From: Gammaproteobacteria bacterium (ex Lamellibrachia satsuma)
GTDB taxonomy: Bacteria; Pseudomonadota; Gammaproteobacteria; Chromatiales; Chromatiaceae
Reading direction: 5' to 3'
DNA length: 64,000 nt
Assembly: GCA_019623805.1 (NCBI GenBank)
Contig: CP053680.1
Location: 3,884,001-3,948,000 of the forward strand
In this document: piece by piece, positions 43,544 through 52,042 of the stretch
Layout of the letters: every line of letters starts with the position of its first letter
Position numbering within the stretch: the stretch's first letter is position 1
Notes under the pieces: model-generated
Databases searched by the model: none
What the model saw: the letters and a program-made list of their open reading frames with translations, nothing else
What the model was told of the DNA's origin: nothing
Translations under genes and position numbers: made by a program

Positions 43544-44215
43544 TCAATCGTCACCGGAAAGCGCCCCCAACAGATGCAACAGGCTGATGAAGATATTGAA
43601 GATGGCGAGATAGAGGCCATAAGTGGCCATGATGTAATTGGTTTCGCCGCCACTGATAATCCGACTGGTGTCGAACAGGATAAAGCCGCTCATCAGTAGG
43701 ATGATGCCTGCGGAGATCGCCAGTGAAAGCGCGGGCAGATCCATGAAGAGATTGGCGAGTACCGCGAGCAGGACAACCATCATGCCGGCAAACAGGAATC
43801 CACCCATAAAGCTGAAATCACGTTTGGACGTCAGCGCGTAACCGGACAGGCCGAGGAAGATGATGCCGGTACCACCAAAAGCGGTGCCGATGATCTCGGG
43901 ACCCTTCGGCAGGGCAAGGTAGATGGAGAGTATAGCGCCCAGTCCAAAGCCCATCAGGCCGGTTATCAGAAAGATGACCCCAATGCCTTTGGAAGAGTTG
44001 GCGGTGCGGGGCAGAACAAATATGCCGAGCACCATGGCGCCAATCACCGAGATCATATAGGCCATAGGCGGCATCGTCATTGCCATGGAGACCGCAGCCA
44101 TGATCGCGCTGAAGACCAGCGTCGCGGACAGCAGCATATAGGTGTTCTTGAGCACCTTATTGGTAGCCAGTACCGATTCCTGGGAACGGGCGGTGCTAAG
44201 ATCAAATTGGTTCAT
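43544..44215 (-). CDS. yccA: Bax inhibitor-1 / YccA family membrane protein
   Basis: This 223-residue inner-membrane protein has seven hydrophobic spans. Family features are VLKNTYMLLSATLVFSA in the first span, YALTSKRDFSFMGGFLFAG in the middle, and the C-terminal GFILFDTSRIISGGETNYIM and LYLAIFNIFISLLHLLGAL. E. coli YccA modulates the FtsH protease; homologues act as pH-sensitive Ca2+ leak channels. The precise role here is not known. It is monocistronic by spacing. Confidence 0.93.
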   Translation of the reverse strand: MNQFDLSTARSQESVLATNKVLKNTYMLLSATLVFSAIMAAVSMAMTMPPMAYMISVIGAMVLGIFVLPRTANSSKGIGVIFLITGLMGFGLGAILSIYLALPKGPEIIGTAFGGTGIIFLGLSGYALTSKRDFSFMGGFLFAGMMVVLLAVLANLFMDLPALSLAISAGIILLMSGFILFDTSRIISGGETNYIMATYGLYLAIFNIFISLLHLLGALSGDD

Positions 44216-44387
44216 GTCGGCTTTGCCTCCTGGGTAAATGCCTGAAATCGAACGTTTAATATATGACAGGGTACATCCATATTAGTTCAGGGAAGGATAC
44301 CTGTCTTATTTGAAAGATCAATAGATGAAATATAGGCGAATTCGGGCTTTTTCAAGGAGTAATCTGGTGGTATCCTAGCGCCGCACT

Positions 44388-44478
44388 GGAGAGGTGGCAG
44401 AGCGGTTGAATGCACCGGTCTTGAAAACCGGCATGGGTTTGTAGCCCATCCAGGGTTCGAATCCCTGCCTCTCCGCCA
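44388..44478 (+). tRNA. tRNA-Ser (anticodon TGA)
   Basis: This is a 91-nt type II tRNA. Acceptor GGAGAGG pairs with CCTCTCC, followed by G and encoded CCA. The anticodon loop CTTGAAA gives TGA, which reads UCA. A long variable arm (GCATGGGTTTGTAGCCCATC) marks serine, and the T-arm is GGGTTCGAATCCC. It borders the mobile-element-rich stretch to its right, including an integrase fragment at 47534, so its 3' end may have served as an integration target. Confidence 0.97.
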
Positions 44479-44680
44479 TATAGCAATCATAAGATATTGA
44501 TAAATATAATAAATATGTCTTATTGAAATGCATTAGTCCCCCATAGAGTCCCCCGCTGCGGGGCCGATTGATTGGAATTTCTGGGGCGATGTCGTTGCCT
44601 CTGTGGCTTACCTGAGTCTCGACAAATCCAAACAAATTGCTCCTTGAAATCCCTTCCCACCCAAAAAACTCCATTATTAT

Positions 44681-46204
44681 TTCTACTTTGTCAGATTAGA
44701 TCTATAAGTAACTCACTGAATAATATAAAATATATGCTGTGAATTTCTTGGCAATCATCGTAAGGAAGAGCATCAAATGACAAGCACCAAGGTCATTTGA
44801 ATTACCTGATACGCGCATAAGTAGAATCGATCGCATAGCGGAGCGATTCCAACGTTTCCAGTACCGCTTTGAATCCCATTTTCGAAGCAAGACGAGGTCG
44901 GTGTTTCAACCGGTCACACACTATCTCAAAGGCCTGATGCAAGCGCAGAGAAAGAACATGGAACGCATGGAAGAGGTGGTTGCAGGCGCAGATGATCAGC
45001 GTCTCCAGCATATGCTCACCGAGTCCCCGTGGGATCATCGTGCGGTGTTAGACCAAGTGGCGCTGGAAGCCGATCAATGGCTGGGTGGAACCGCGGATAC
45101 CTGTCTGTTGCTCGATGAGAGTGGCCTTGCCAAGAAGGGTAAACATTCAGTGGGGGTTAAACGCCAATGGAATGGCCGCCAGGGCAAGGTGGATAACTGC
45201 CAGGTTGGTGTATTCGCAGCACTGGGTAAAGGGCACTTGTCCACGCTGATAGATGAACGTCTCTATCTACCCAAAGAGTGGGTATCGAACCCGGCTCGCT
45301 GTCGCAAGGCGGGTATCCCGGAAGTTGAACGGAAACATCAAAGCAAGTCAGAGTTGGCGCTGGAGATGGTGCGTCATCAGAGGACGCTTGGCCTGCGTTT
45401 TGCCTGGGTGGGTGCAGATGGGGGATACGGGAAGGATCCGGCTTTTCTGAGGGGTTTGGAGGCGATGGGTGAAACCTTTGTGGTGGACATCCACAAAGAC
45501 CAACAGGTCTACCTGGAAGATCCACAGCCGTTCATACCGGAGAGCACGACAACGCGCGGTCGTCGTCGAAGTCGTCTGCAAGCCCAGGCAGCCCGTCTGC
45601 GCGTTGACCAGTGGCTCAATGAGCAACGGGACAGCGAGTGGCAGCAAGTGGTATTACGGGATAGCAGCAAGGGCAAACTGCGCGTCGAGATCCTGCATCA
45701 TCGGGTTTGGCTTTGGGATGGAAAAGAAGCCCAGGCACATCAATGGCACCTGATTGTACGACGAGAGGTCAATTCACCGGAGACGATTAAATACACCTTG
45801 TCGAATGCACCGGAAGAAACGCCATCCCATTGTCTTGCAAAGATGCAGGCGCAGCGGTTCTGGGTTGAGCGTTCGTTCCAGGATGGTAAGAGTGAATCAG
45901 GTCTTGCTGATTATCAGGCCCGTAAATGGAAATCCTGGCATCACCATATGGCCTTGGTCATGATGGCGATGTTATTCATGCTCGAAGAGCGAATTGTGCA
46001 AAAAGATGATCACCCCTTACTCAGTTGTTCAGACATCGAATCGCTATTGCGTGCCTTCCTGCCACGGCGAGATATTGAACGCGATGAAATACTACGGCAA
46101 ATGACGAAACGGCATCGTAAACGACAAGCGGCTATCGACTCCCAATATCGAAAACAGACGCTGGAACAGTCGGTTGCCGGGTGATGGAATCTGACAAAGT
46201 AGAA
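44681..46204 (+). mobile_element. Complete IS701-family insertion sequence
   Basis: The 1524-bp element has perfect 17-bp terminal inverted repeats, TTCTACTTTGTCAGATT at 44681-44697 and its complement at 46188-46204. The match extends to 22 bp with two mismatches. A 4-bp direct TTAT lies on each side (44677-44680 and 46205-46208), as expected for the family. It carries one transposase gene whose beginning seems frameshifted. It is inserted about 200 bp downstream of tRNA-Ser. Confidence 0.9.
44901..46184 (+). CDS. IS701-family transposase, N-terminus probably frameshifted
   Basis: The main frame gives 427 residues from GTG 44901 and contains the DDE core: LLLDESGLAKKGKHSVGV (first Asp), AWVGADGGYG (second Asp), and WVERSFQDGKSESGLADYQA (Glu). 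The family's usual N-terminus lies further upstream in two frames. ATG 44777 opens MTSTKVI then stops, while TRISRIDRIAERFQRFQYRF continues in the main frame up to 44901. Dropping one T from the TTT at 44796-44798 would join them. Either a one-base insertion has damaged the gene or a shorter form is made from 44901. Confidence 0.85.
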   Translation: MFQPVTHYLKGLMQAQRKNMERMEEVVAGADDQRLQHMLTESPWDHRAVLDQVALEADQWLGGTADTCLLLDESGLAKKGKHSVGVKRQWNGRQGKVDNCQVGVFAALGKGHLSTLIDERLYLPKEWVSNPARCRKAGIPEVERKHQSKSELALEMVRHQRTLGLRFAWVGADGGYGKDPAFLRGLEAMGETFVVDIHKDQQVYLEDPQPFIPESTTTRGRRRSRLQAQAARLRVDQWLNEQRDSEWQQVVLRDSSKGKLRVEILHHRVWLWDGKEAQAHQWHLIVRREVNSPETIKYTLSNAPEETPSHCLAKMQAQRFWVERSFQDGKSESGLADYQARKWKSWHHHMALVMMAMLFMLEERIVQKDDHPLLSCSDIESLLRAFLPRRDIERDEILRQMTKRHRKRQAAIDSQYRKQTLEQSVAG

Positions 46205-46232
46205 TTATGCTCTCATCAGAATGTCATTCTTT

Positions 46233-46374
46233 TGCGTATTCCGCTTAAGGATGACCGTCGATTCCTGCATCGTGATCGTGTTTTCCGGGAAAACTCCCGA
46301 AATCGGTCACGATAAATCGTAACCACCGGTCACGATAGAACGAAATGAATGGTCATGATGGTGCGGAATACGCA
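46233..46374. mobile_element. Miniature remnant with IS21-like ends
   Basis: TGCGTATTCCGC (46233-46244) and its exact complement (46363-46374) face each other over 142 bp. Inside are repeated CGGTCACGAT motifs (around 46307 and 46327) and a related GATCGTG (46274). IS21-family ends typically carry such a terminal repeat followed by several internal copies of a short motif. No istA or istB sequence is left. It is either an internal-deletion derivative or two fused ends. Confidence 0.6.
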
Positions 46375-46607
46375 TCTCTAAGTCTCTGGGGCGCTTGAAT
46401 CAACCTTTTGTGGTTTCGGCGTACCTGAGGGTGTACCTTAGATTGTGCCTTGACTAAAAGGATTAGGGAGGTGGATAAATGACTGAATGGGATATATACG
46501 CATCGGTTGTGATAACGGACAAAGCAAGCGGAAGCGTAATGCACAGGCCCGGCGTTTTTGTTTGGGCAATGCCTGATCGCGTCCAACAGATCACACCCTG
46601 ACAGGTC

Positions 46608-46865
46608 AATGTTGCACTGGATATCACGCAGGAGCAGAAGGCGGGGATCATCGAACGCATGAAGCGCAAGATCGATAGTGTGGCAGGACGCCATATCTAC
46701 AGCCAGAGGCTGGGTACCGTAGAGCCGGTGTTTGGCCATATTACAGACGCCATCGGCATCCGGCGGTTTACCCTTAGAGGCAAACGCAAAGTGGATGGTC
46801 AATGGAAATTGATGATGCTACACAACATCCTCAAGATTCACCGTTATGGATGGGCATGGGGTTAG
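46608..46865 (+). pseudogene. IS1182-family transposase, C-terminal fragment
   Basis: The frame reads KAGIIERMKRKIDSVAGRHI, SQRLGTVEPVFGHITDAIG, IRRFTLRGKRKVDGQWKLMM and ends HRYGWAWG. This corresponds to the last 80 or so residues of an IS1182-type transposase, including the catalytic Glu in TVEPVFG. It differs clearly from the intact transposase at 127-1479, so it comes from another element. Nothing of the first 80% of the gene remains. Confidence 0.8.
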
Positions 46866-47042
46866 CGGGTGGAAATGGTGGTGGTTACGAGATGGATTTA
46901 GACAGAAACTACGCAGTGATTGAAAATACGGATCAATTATATCGAGTAATGAAAAAGCCTTACCGGAAATCGACTCCATGCAGGATGCTGTGTGAAATGT
47001 TGGTTTTTCGACAGGCTCGTTAGATTTAATTAGGAGTGAGAG

Positions 47043-47531
47043 ATGGTTAAAAAAATAATGCTTTTAACCTTGGCGTTTCTGTCTAGCAACGTGATTGCTA
47101 GCAATCCCTATGATGAAGAAAAAAAGTGGGATTCGTCAAACGATGTTGTATTGCAATGTAAATTCGATGGCCCATGGTATGGGCAAGTGGTTTTGGATGG
47201 TGGGAAATCAAGAAAGGCTAATTGGGATTTGCCTAGCAATCCATTTAGCATTAAACGGAACAATAATAAAATATATGCAAGCGAAATTTCAAGTTCATTT
47301 AGAGAGATGGGGCTCAGATATACCTCATATGGAAAATATGTATGCTCGTGGAATAGTATGGGAGATCAACAAATGTGTTCTGGTACAGGGGGTTATCAGA
47401 TGACATTCAGAAGTGATGGTGATCGTGGGCTGGTAATAAAGGTTGATGGAGACTTTTTCGATTTTGATTTTGAGAAAAAAACAGGGCGTGAAATCAGAAT
47501 AGCTTATAGAAAGTTTACTTGTGAAAAATAA
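47043..47531 (+). CDS. Exported protein of unknown function in the IS-rich stretch
   Basis: This 162-residue protein is preceded by a good GGAGTGAG ribosome site. A signal peptide (KKIMLLTLAFLSSNVIAS) directs it to the periplasm or outside. The mature part has four cysteines (in LQCKF, YVCSW, QMCSG, FTCEK), which could form two disulfides, and is rich in Trp, Asn and Lys. The gene is more AT-rich than neighbouring core genes, which suggests acquisition from elsewhere. I do not recognise a family. Confidence 0.75.
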   Translation: MVKKIMLLTLAFLSSNVIASNPYDEEKKWDSSNDVVLQCKFDGPWYGQVVLDGGKSRKANWDLPSNPFSIKRNNNKIYASEISSSFREMGLRYTSYGKYVCSWNSMGDQQMCSGTGGYQMTFRSDGDRGLVIKVDGDFFDFDFEKKTGREIRIAYRKFTCEK

Positions 47532-47533
47532 GG

Positions 47534-47862
47534 AATGTAACTGAGACCTTCAAGCACCGGACCGATGCCAAAGCCTGGGCCACTCAGACTGAGGCCGCGA
47601 TCAGTGAACATCGGCTTGTAGGTACTCAGACGAAAAGGCATACAGTTGAAGCTCTGATCGGCCGTTACAAGCTGGCTGATCTCTTGCCGGCCCTGATTAC
47701 TGAATGTCGGGACAAGTTGAAACAAAAAAGAGCGCCAGGGACGGTCAATCGATACCTGACCTCGTTTTCCAGCGCGATCAATGTGGCTACCAGGGAGTGG
47801 GGCTGGATGGACGTGAATCCAGTCGCCAACGTCAAAAAGATGAAAAAGCGGCGAGGGAGGGT
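47534..47862 (+). pseudogene. Tyrosine-recombinase (integrase) fragment
   Basis: An open frame contains an N-terminal arm segment (ETFKHRTDAKAWATQTEAAI) and a core-binding segment with LADLLPALITECRDKL, PGTVNRYLTSFSSAINVATR and EWGWMDVNPVANVKKMKK. About 30 residues expected between ALIGRY and LADLL appear to be missing. The catalytic domain is entirely absent. At about 47863 the frame passes straight into an IS3-family sequence. The start of the gene is missing; the fragment begins within the stop codon of the exported protein. Confidence 0.75.
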
Positions 47863-47960
47863 AATCACCCCGAATTTATTGGGTCGTGAATTTCGGGTTG
47901 GTCAGCCGGATACCGTATATGCCGGTGACATCACCTGCATACGTACAGATAAAGATTGGC
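47863..47960 (+). pseudogene. IS3-family OrfB transposase, internal fragment
   Basis: TPNLLGREFRVGQPDTVYAG and DITCIRTDKDWH match the start of the rve integrase core of IS3-family OrfB, including the first catalytic Asp in GDIT. It is fused in frame to the integrase fragment just upstream. The matching end of an OrfB lies at 49500-49679, beyond mdh. Confidence 0.8.
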
Positions 47961-48077
47961 ATTGTCCTTTCTCTTCAGGATCGAGCTTGCGGCCCTTTCC
48001 TTGTTTGGAAGGCGTGACCTGCATCCGATGTTTGCTGTTAGGTGCAAACACCCCGTGGTATCTGCATCGTTCATGGC

Positions 48078-49013
48078 TTACAAGCCGGTCTCCTCCACGG
48101 TTTTGCTCACCGCCGCTACCGTGGCATCCAGCATCTCCCTTTCTTCCGAGGAGAGTTCGAATTCCAGGATACGTTCCACACCAGTGCCGCCAATGACCGC
48201 AGGCACGCCTAGGAACAGGCCGTTCACGCCGTATTCCCCCTCGCATAAGGCAGCGGAGGGAATCACCCGTTGTTTATCCTTAAGATAGGCTTCGGCCATC
48301 TCGATGACGGCGGAGGCGGTACTGAAATAGGCACTGCCGGTCTCATATAGCTTGACCAATTCGGTGCCGGCATCCTGAGTACGTCTCACAATGGCCTGAA
48401 TCTGCTCGACTGAGAGTAGATCAGTAATGGGGACTCCTCCCACCGTTGCAGTGCGAACCAGAGGTACCATGCTGGGTCCGTGACCACCCATCACCAGGCA
48501 GGAGACATCCTGTACCGATAGCCCGGTCTCCATGGCAATGAAGGTACGAAAGCGCGCACCATCCAGAGCCCCCGCCATGCCCGCGACTTGAGCCTTGGGC
48601 AGGCCCGAGAGCTTATAGAAGGCATAGACCATGGCATCCAGTGGGTTGGTGGTAATGATCACCAAGGCATTTGGGGCATGCTGCTTCACCTGGTCCGCCA
48701 CGTTGCGGATGATATTCAGATTGATATTCAGCAGATCGTCGCGGCTCATCCCCGGTTTGCGCGGCATACCGGCAGTGACCAAGACCACATCGGCACCCTC
48801 CATGGCGGAGAAATCGCTGTTGCCCGATAGCTCCACATCAACCCCGTCATTTGGCCGCATCTGCATGATATCCAGGGCCTTGCCCTTGATAAAATTCTCC
48901 TTGTCGGGGATATCCAGAATCACCAGATCACCCAGCTCCTTCTGGGCCACCAGCAAGGCCAGGATACCGCCGATCTGACCACCACCGACCACAGCTATTT
49001 TTTTTCTTTTCAT
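48078..49013 (-). CDS. mdh: Malate dehydrogenase, LDH-like type
   Basis: This 311-residue NAD-dependent enzyme of the TCA cycle has the dinucleotide motif IAVVGGGQIGGILALLVAQK with Asp in VILDIPDKE. The substrate loop is TAGMPRKPGMSRDDLLNINL, with Arg residues for the dicarboxylate. IITTNPLDAMVY and the catalytic His in CLVMGGHGPSMVPL follow. It belongs to the Bacillus-like, LDH-related group rather than the E. coli type. It is bracketed by pieces of one or two IS3 elements, so local rearrangement or acquisition is possible. Confidence 0.95.
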   Translation of the reverse strand: MKRKKIAVVGGGQIGGILALLVAQKELGDLVILDIPDKENFIKGKALDIMQMRPNDGVDVELSGNSDFSAMEGADVVLVTAGMPRKPGMSRDDLLNINLNIIRNVADQVKQHAPNALVIITTNPLDAMVYAFYKLSGLPKAQVAGMAGALDGARFRTFIAMETGLSVQDVSCLVMGGHGPSMVPLVRTATVGGVPITDLLSVEQIQAIVRRTQDAGTELVKLYETGSAYFSTASAVIEMAEAYLKDKQRVIPSAALCEGEYGVNGLFLGVPAVIGGTGVERILEFELSSEEREMLDATVAAVSKTVEETGL

Positions 49014-49499
49014 CTAGCCTCTCCTCCTCAATTTAAGTAACCTGAATCGTTGAGCTACTGGCCCTCCGTGGGGTTCAGTGACTGACAATAGCAAACATCA
49101 GCAAAAGATATTTAGGGTCAGAGCAATAACTACACGTTATTTATTGATTTGCTTGGGTTTAGGTTCTCTCTTCAGGGGAGCGACGCAGTACCCTGCCAAG
49201 CGTTTCACCCCCTGCTTGAACCGGCCGTACCCCAGTGCCATCCCCTGATTTGAGGCTTGGTGAATCTACATAAGTGCCGTTGTATCGAGTTGTCGCACAA
49301 ACAACTCGCGGTAAGATGCTGTTCTTTCAATCACCGTGCTGCCAAGTTGAGTGTATAGGAAGCATAAATGCACTTTTTCCCAAAGTCGAGGGGTGTTGAT
49401 TTGCTTCTAAATTTGAACCAGCGTTTGTATTGAATAATGACCCATGTTGGTTTGGAAAAACCATAGAACTTCCTGAAGTTATTTATTCAGCCTGGGCCA
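49014..49499. other. Intergenic stretch upstream of mdh, possible decayed sequence
   Basis: This stretch of about 490 bp lies between mdh and the IS3 fragment. On the minus strand a short open run near 49139-49265 ends in GYCVAPLKREPKPKQINK and a stop, and might be the tail of a lost gene; I cannot identify it. The mdh promoter should lie near 49020-49080. Nothing else is recognisable. Confidence 0.4.
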
Positions 49500-49679
49500 G
49501 ATATTAAATGCAACTTTCACTCAAACTGGATCAATTGGGCATGGAAATCAACAACCCTGCAGGACATACTGGAATATATTTCCATGTTTTATAATAGAAA
49601 GCGACTGCACTCATATCTGGGCTGCATGAGCCCCAATGACTTTGAACAGCAACTGATGGAACTGAAAAAAGCGGCTTAA
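49500..49679 (+). pseudogene. IS3-family OrfB transposase, C-terminal fragment
   Basis: The frame reads STTLQDILEYISMFYNRKRL then HSYLGCMSPNDFEQQLMELK and stops at TAA 49677-49679. The YNRKR.HS.LG.MSP motif is the conserved C-terminus of IS3-family OrfB. It lies on the same strand and in the right order relative to the fragment at 47863-47960. Confidence 0.85.
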
Positions 49680-49794
49680 CTGGTTTGTAACAAAATCCTT
49701 GACCACGTCAACCCGCTTCACGGACTCACGGAATGAGTCACCGCCTCAGTGATAATGACAACATCCTAAGTGTTCCCTGTCACAGGAGGTCGCC

Positions 49795-50790
49795 ATGTCC
49801 ACCATTACCGAATGTCTTTCCCAGGTCAGATTGGGTGAACCACAGGTCCACCACAATCTTGTCCTTTTTCCGTTGATCGCAGAAAAGAGTGCCGAACCCC
49901 ACTATCTCTTGCTGGATGAAGCCCTGGCGCGGGGATGCGCCCGTGTGACCGAAGTATCCGAGTCAGGCTCTGTACCGGAACTCAGATTCGTCAACGAATG
50001 CGATCGTCCGGTGTTACTCCTCGACGGCGAAGAACTGGTGGGAGCGAAGCAGAATCGTATACTCAATCTCACCGTTATGGCGCCTGCCCACAAGAGCATC
50101 ATCATTCCTGTCTCCTGCGTGGAGGCGGGACGGTGGCAGGCTGAATCCGCCGACTTTGCAAGCGCCAAGCGCGCACACTATGCCGCAGGAAGAGCGAGCA
50201 AGGCGGCCCATGTAAGTGCATCCCTGCGGAATTCCGGCACCCGGCGTAGCGATCAGTCGGCAGTCTGGCAGGATATATCGGAAAAGTCTGCGCGAATGCA
50301 GGCCCACTCCAGGAGTGAAGCCGCTGCCGCAATGTACCAGCAGCATCGCGCCAGTCTGGACGATTTTCTCCAGGCTTTCCTTCCGATTCAAGAGCAGGCC
50401 GGAGCGATGTTCGCAGTGAATGGCAGGACTGTGGGACTGGATCTGTTCGACAGCCCCGCAACCCTTTCGAGCCTGCTGGGCAAGCTTGTGGAAAGCTATG
50501 CGCTGGATGCTATCGACACGGCGCAGGCAGGGTCAGAGGGAGCTGCAACTGACGACCCGCAAGTGATGTTGGATGATACTGCCAAGGCGGCAGTGGAATG
50601 CTTTCCTTCCGTGGGTGAAGGTGAGGATCTGCGCCTCCACGGTGAACGCCTCTCCGGGGGTGCGCTGGTGAAGGAGAACCGCGTGATCCATCTCTGCGCA
50701 TTCAGGTTGCAGGTCAGGGGCAGTGCTGCTGCCCATGGAGGAAGCCGGTTTGCGAGGGCGTCGCAACGTCGCAGCCGATGGAGACACTAA
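49795..50790 (+). CDS. ARPP-1 family protein
   Basis: This 331-residue protein has VHHNLVLFPLIAEKSAEPHY near the start, then LLLDEALARGCARVTEVSES, RPVLLLDGEELVGAKQNRIL and SIIIPVSCVEAGRW. I recognise this pattern as the ARPP-1 family of unknown biochemical function, named for genomic association with ADP-ribosylglycohydrolase-type proteins. A second part around 205-235 has FAVNGRTVGLDLFDSP. The tail is Arg- and Ser-rich. There is no signal peptide or membrane span. It stands alone with a GGAGG site before the ATG. Confidence 0.7.
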   Translation: MSTITECLSQVRLGEPQVHHNLVLFPLIAEKSAEPHYLLLDEALARGCARVTEVSESGSVPELRFVNECDRPVLLLDGEELVGAKQNRILNLTVMAPAHKSIIIPVSCVEAGRWQAESADFASAKRAHYAAGRASKAAHVSASLRNSGTRRSDQSAVWQDISEKSARMQAHSRSEAAAAMYQQHRASLDDFLQAFLPIQEQAGAMFAVNGRTVGLDLFDSPATLSSLLGKLVESYALDAIDTAQAGSEGAATDDPQVMLDDTAKAAVECFPSVGEGEDLRLHGERLSGGALVKENRVIHLCAFRLQVRGSAAAHGGSRFARASQRRSRWRH

Positions 50791-50948
50791 GGCAGTGATT
50801 CATCGGCCATTATTTTTGTGATAATGGCCGACGGAAGGCCTGGAAAGTCCATGGCAAAACCAGAAATCATGGATAATGAATCTACCGCAAGCGCTTGCGA
50901 TAGACTCAGGCAGAGGAGAGGCGTTTTTCCCAAGGAGGCGCACCACAA

Positions 50949-51407
50949 ATGGGTATAGACACAAAACTCATCCACAGAATTCGGGTCGACTACCAACTTG
51001 ATTGGCAGGGTATCCACGGTGTATCTCACTGGAGCCGGGTCAGACAGAATGGTTTGCGATTGGCGGTAGAAAATATAGTGGATACCAGCGTCATTGAACT
51101 GTTCAGTGTCATCCACGATAGTTGCAGAGTGAATGACACAAACGATCCTGAACATGGGCCAAGGGCCGCCAGGTATGCTGAGATCTTGCGAACTGAAGGG
51201 GTAATCCGGCTGACTGATGGCCAGATGCAGCAGCTAACGGCATCCTGTGAAGGACACACCCGTTCTCATACTCACGCAGATATGACCATTGCAACCTGCT
51301 GGGATGCAGACCGACTCGATCTGGGACGAGTAGGTATAAGACCCGATCCGCAGCGGATGGCGACACAGGCGGGTGCCCTGCTGGCAAAAACCGCCGAGTA
51401 TCTGTGA
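50949..51407 (+). CDS. HD-superfamily-like hydrolase
   Basis: This 152-residue protein shows the spaced ligands of an HD-type metal site: His in IHGVSHWSRV, His-Asp in FSVIHDSCRVND, further His in EHGPRAARYAE and CEGHTRSHTHADMT, and Asp in ATCWDADRLDLGRVG. HD proteins are phosphohydrolases, often on nucleotides. The substrate is unknown. It ends ten bases before the methyltransferase start on the same strand, so the two may be co-expressed. Confidence 0.75.
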   Translation: MGIDTKLIHRIRVDYQLDWQGIHGVSHWSRVRQNGLRLAVENIVDTSVIELFSVIHDSCRVNDTNDPEHGPRAARYAEILRTEGVIRLTDGQMQQLTASCEGHTRSHTHADMTIATCWDADRLDLGRVGIRPDPQRMATQAGALLAKTAEYL

Positions 51408-51416
51408 GTGCGGAAC

Positions 51417-51998
51417 ATGGACTACTATAAAAATAACGCCAAGACTTTTGTTGAATCGACCCTCCAGGTTGACATGCAGCCACTCTATCGGCGTTTTCTT
51501 CCGCTATTGCCAGGGTATGCTCATATTTTGGATGCTGGCTGTGGTTCTGGCCGCGATGCCAGGCATTTCATCAAAAATGGTTATCAGGTCACTGCTTTTG
51601 ACGCCTCCACCGAGATTGCTGCATTGGCTGAAAAAGAGATCGGACAATCAGTCCAGGTGCAACGCCTGCAGGATATTCAATATCAAAACCAGTTCGATGG
51701 CATCTGGGCCTGTGCCTCGCTGCTGCATGTTCCCGCCAAAGAGTTATCAGACGTTTTTCATCGACTGGCAGATGCGTTGAAGCCCAATGGTGTGATCTAT
51801 TGCTCATTCAAATATGGTCGGGGCGAATACGAAAAACAGGGCCGTCGATTCACCGATCTGGATGAGGCAGGGCTGCAATCATTGGTAGGTAAGACCGAAA
51901 CTCTGACAATAAAGGAATTGTGGGTTACGGTTGACATCAGGCCAGGGCGAGATCATGAGCGATGGCTGAATGGAATTCTGGTAAGTTGTCGTGATTGA
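51417..51998 (+). CDS. Class I SAM-dependent methyltransferase
   Basis: This 193-residue single-domain enzyme has SAM-binding motif I HILDAGCGSGRDARHF, acidic motif II end VTAFDAST, IWACASLLHVP (motif IV) and LKPNGVIYCSFKYG. It resembles TehB/UbiE-like small-molecule methyltransferases more than DNA methylases, as no (N/D)PPY motif is seen. ATG 51417 is preferred; a GTG at 51408 is in frame. It starts just after the HD gene and ends 44 bp before the large helicase. Confidence 0.85.
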   Translation: MDYYKNNAKTFVESTLQVDMQPLYRRFLPLLPGYAHILDAGCGSGRDARHFIKNGYQVTAFDASTEIAALAEKEIGQSVQVQRLQDIQYQNQFDGIWACASLLHVPAKELSDVFHRLADALKPNGVIYCSFKYGRGEYEKQGRRFTDLDEAGLQSLVGKTETLTIKELWVTVDIRPGRDHERWLNGILVSCRD

Positions 51999-52042
51999 GA
52001 GTGATATTGATCTGACTATATCCAGGCTGGCTTCCAGAATAG

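Noticed and set aside
44520..44575. Short C-run direct repeats downstream of tRNA-Ser as an attachment site
   Set aside because: They do not match the tRNA 3' end, and no second copy was seen.
46480..46602. 40-codon frame with a GGGAGG site
   Set aside because: The ribosome site is good, but the sequence has no family and lies in decayed IS material; left uncalled.
46353..46802. 149-codon open frame on the minus strand
   Set aside because: It is antisense to the IS1182 fragment and spans the IS21-like end; chance frame.
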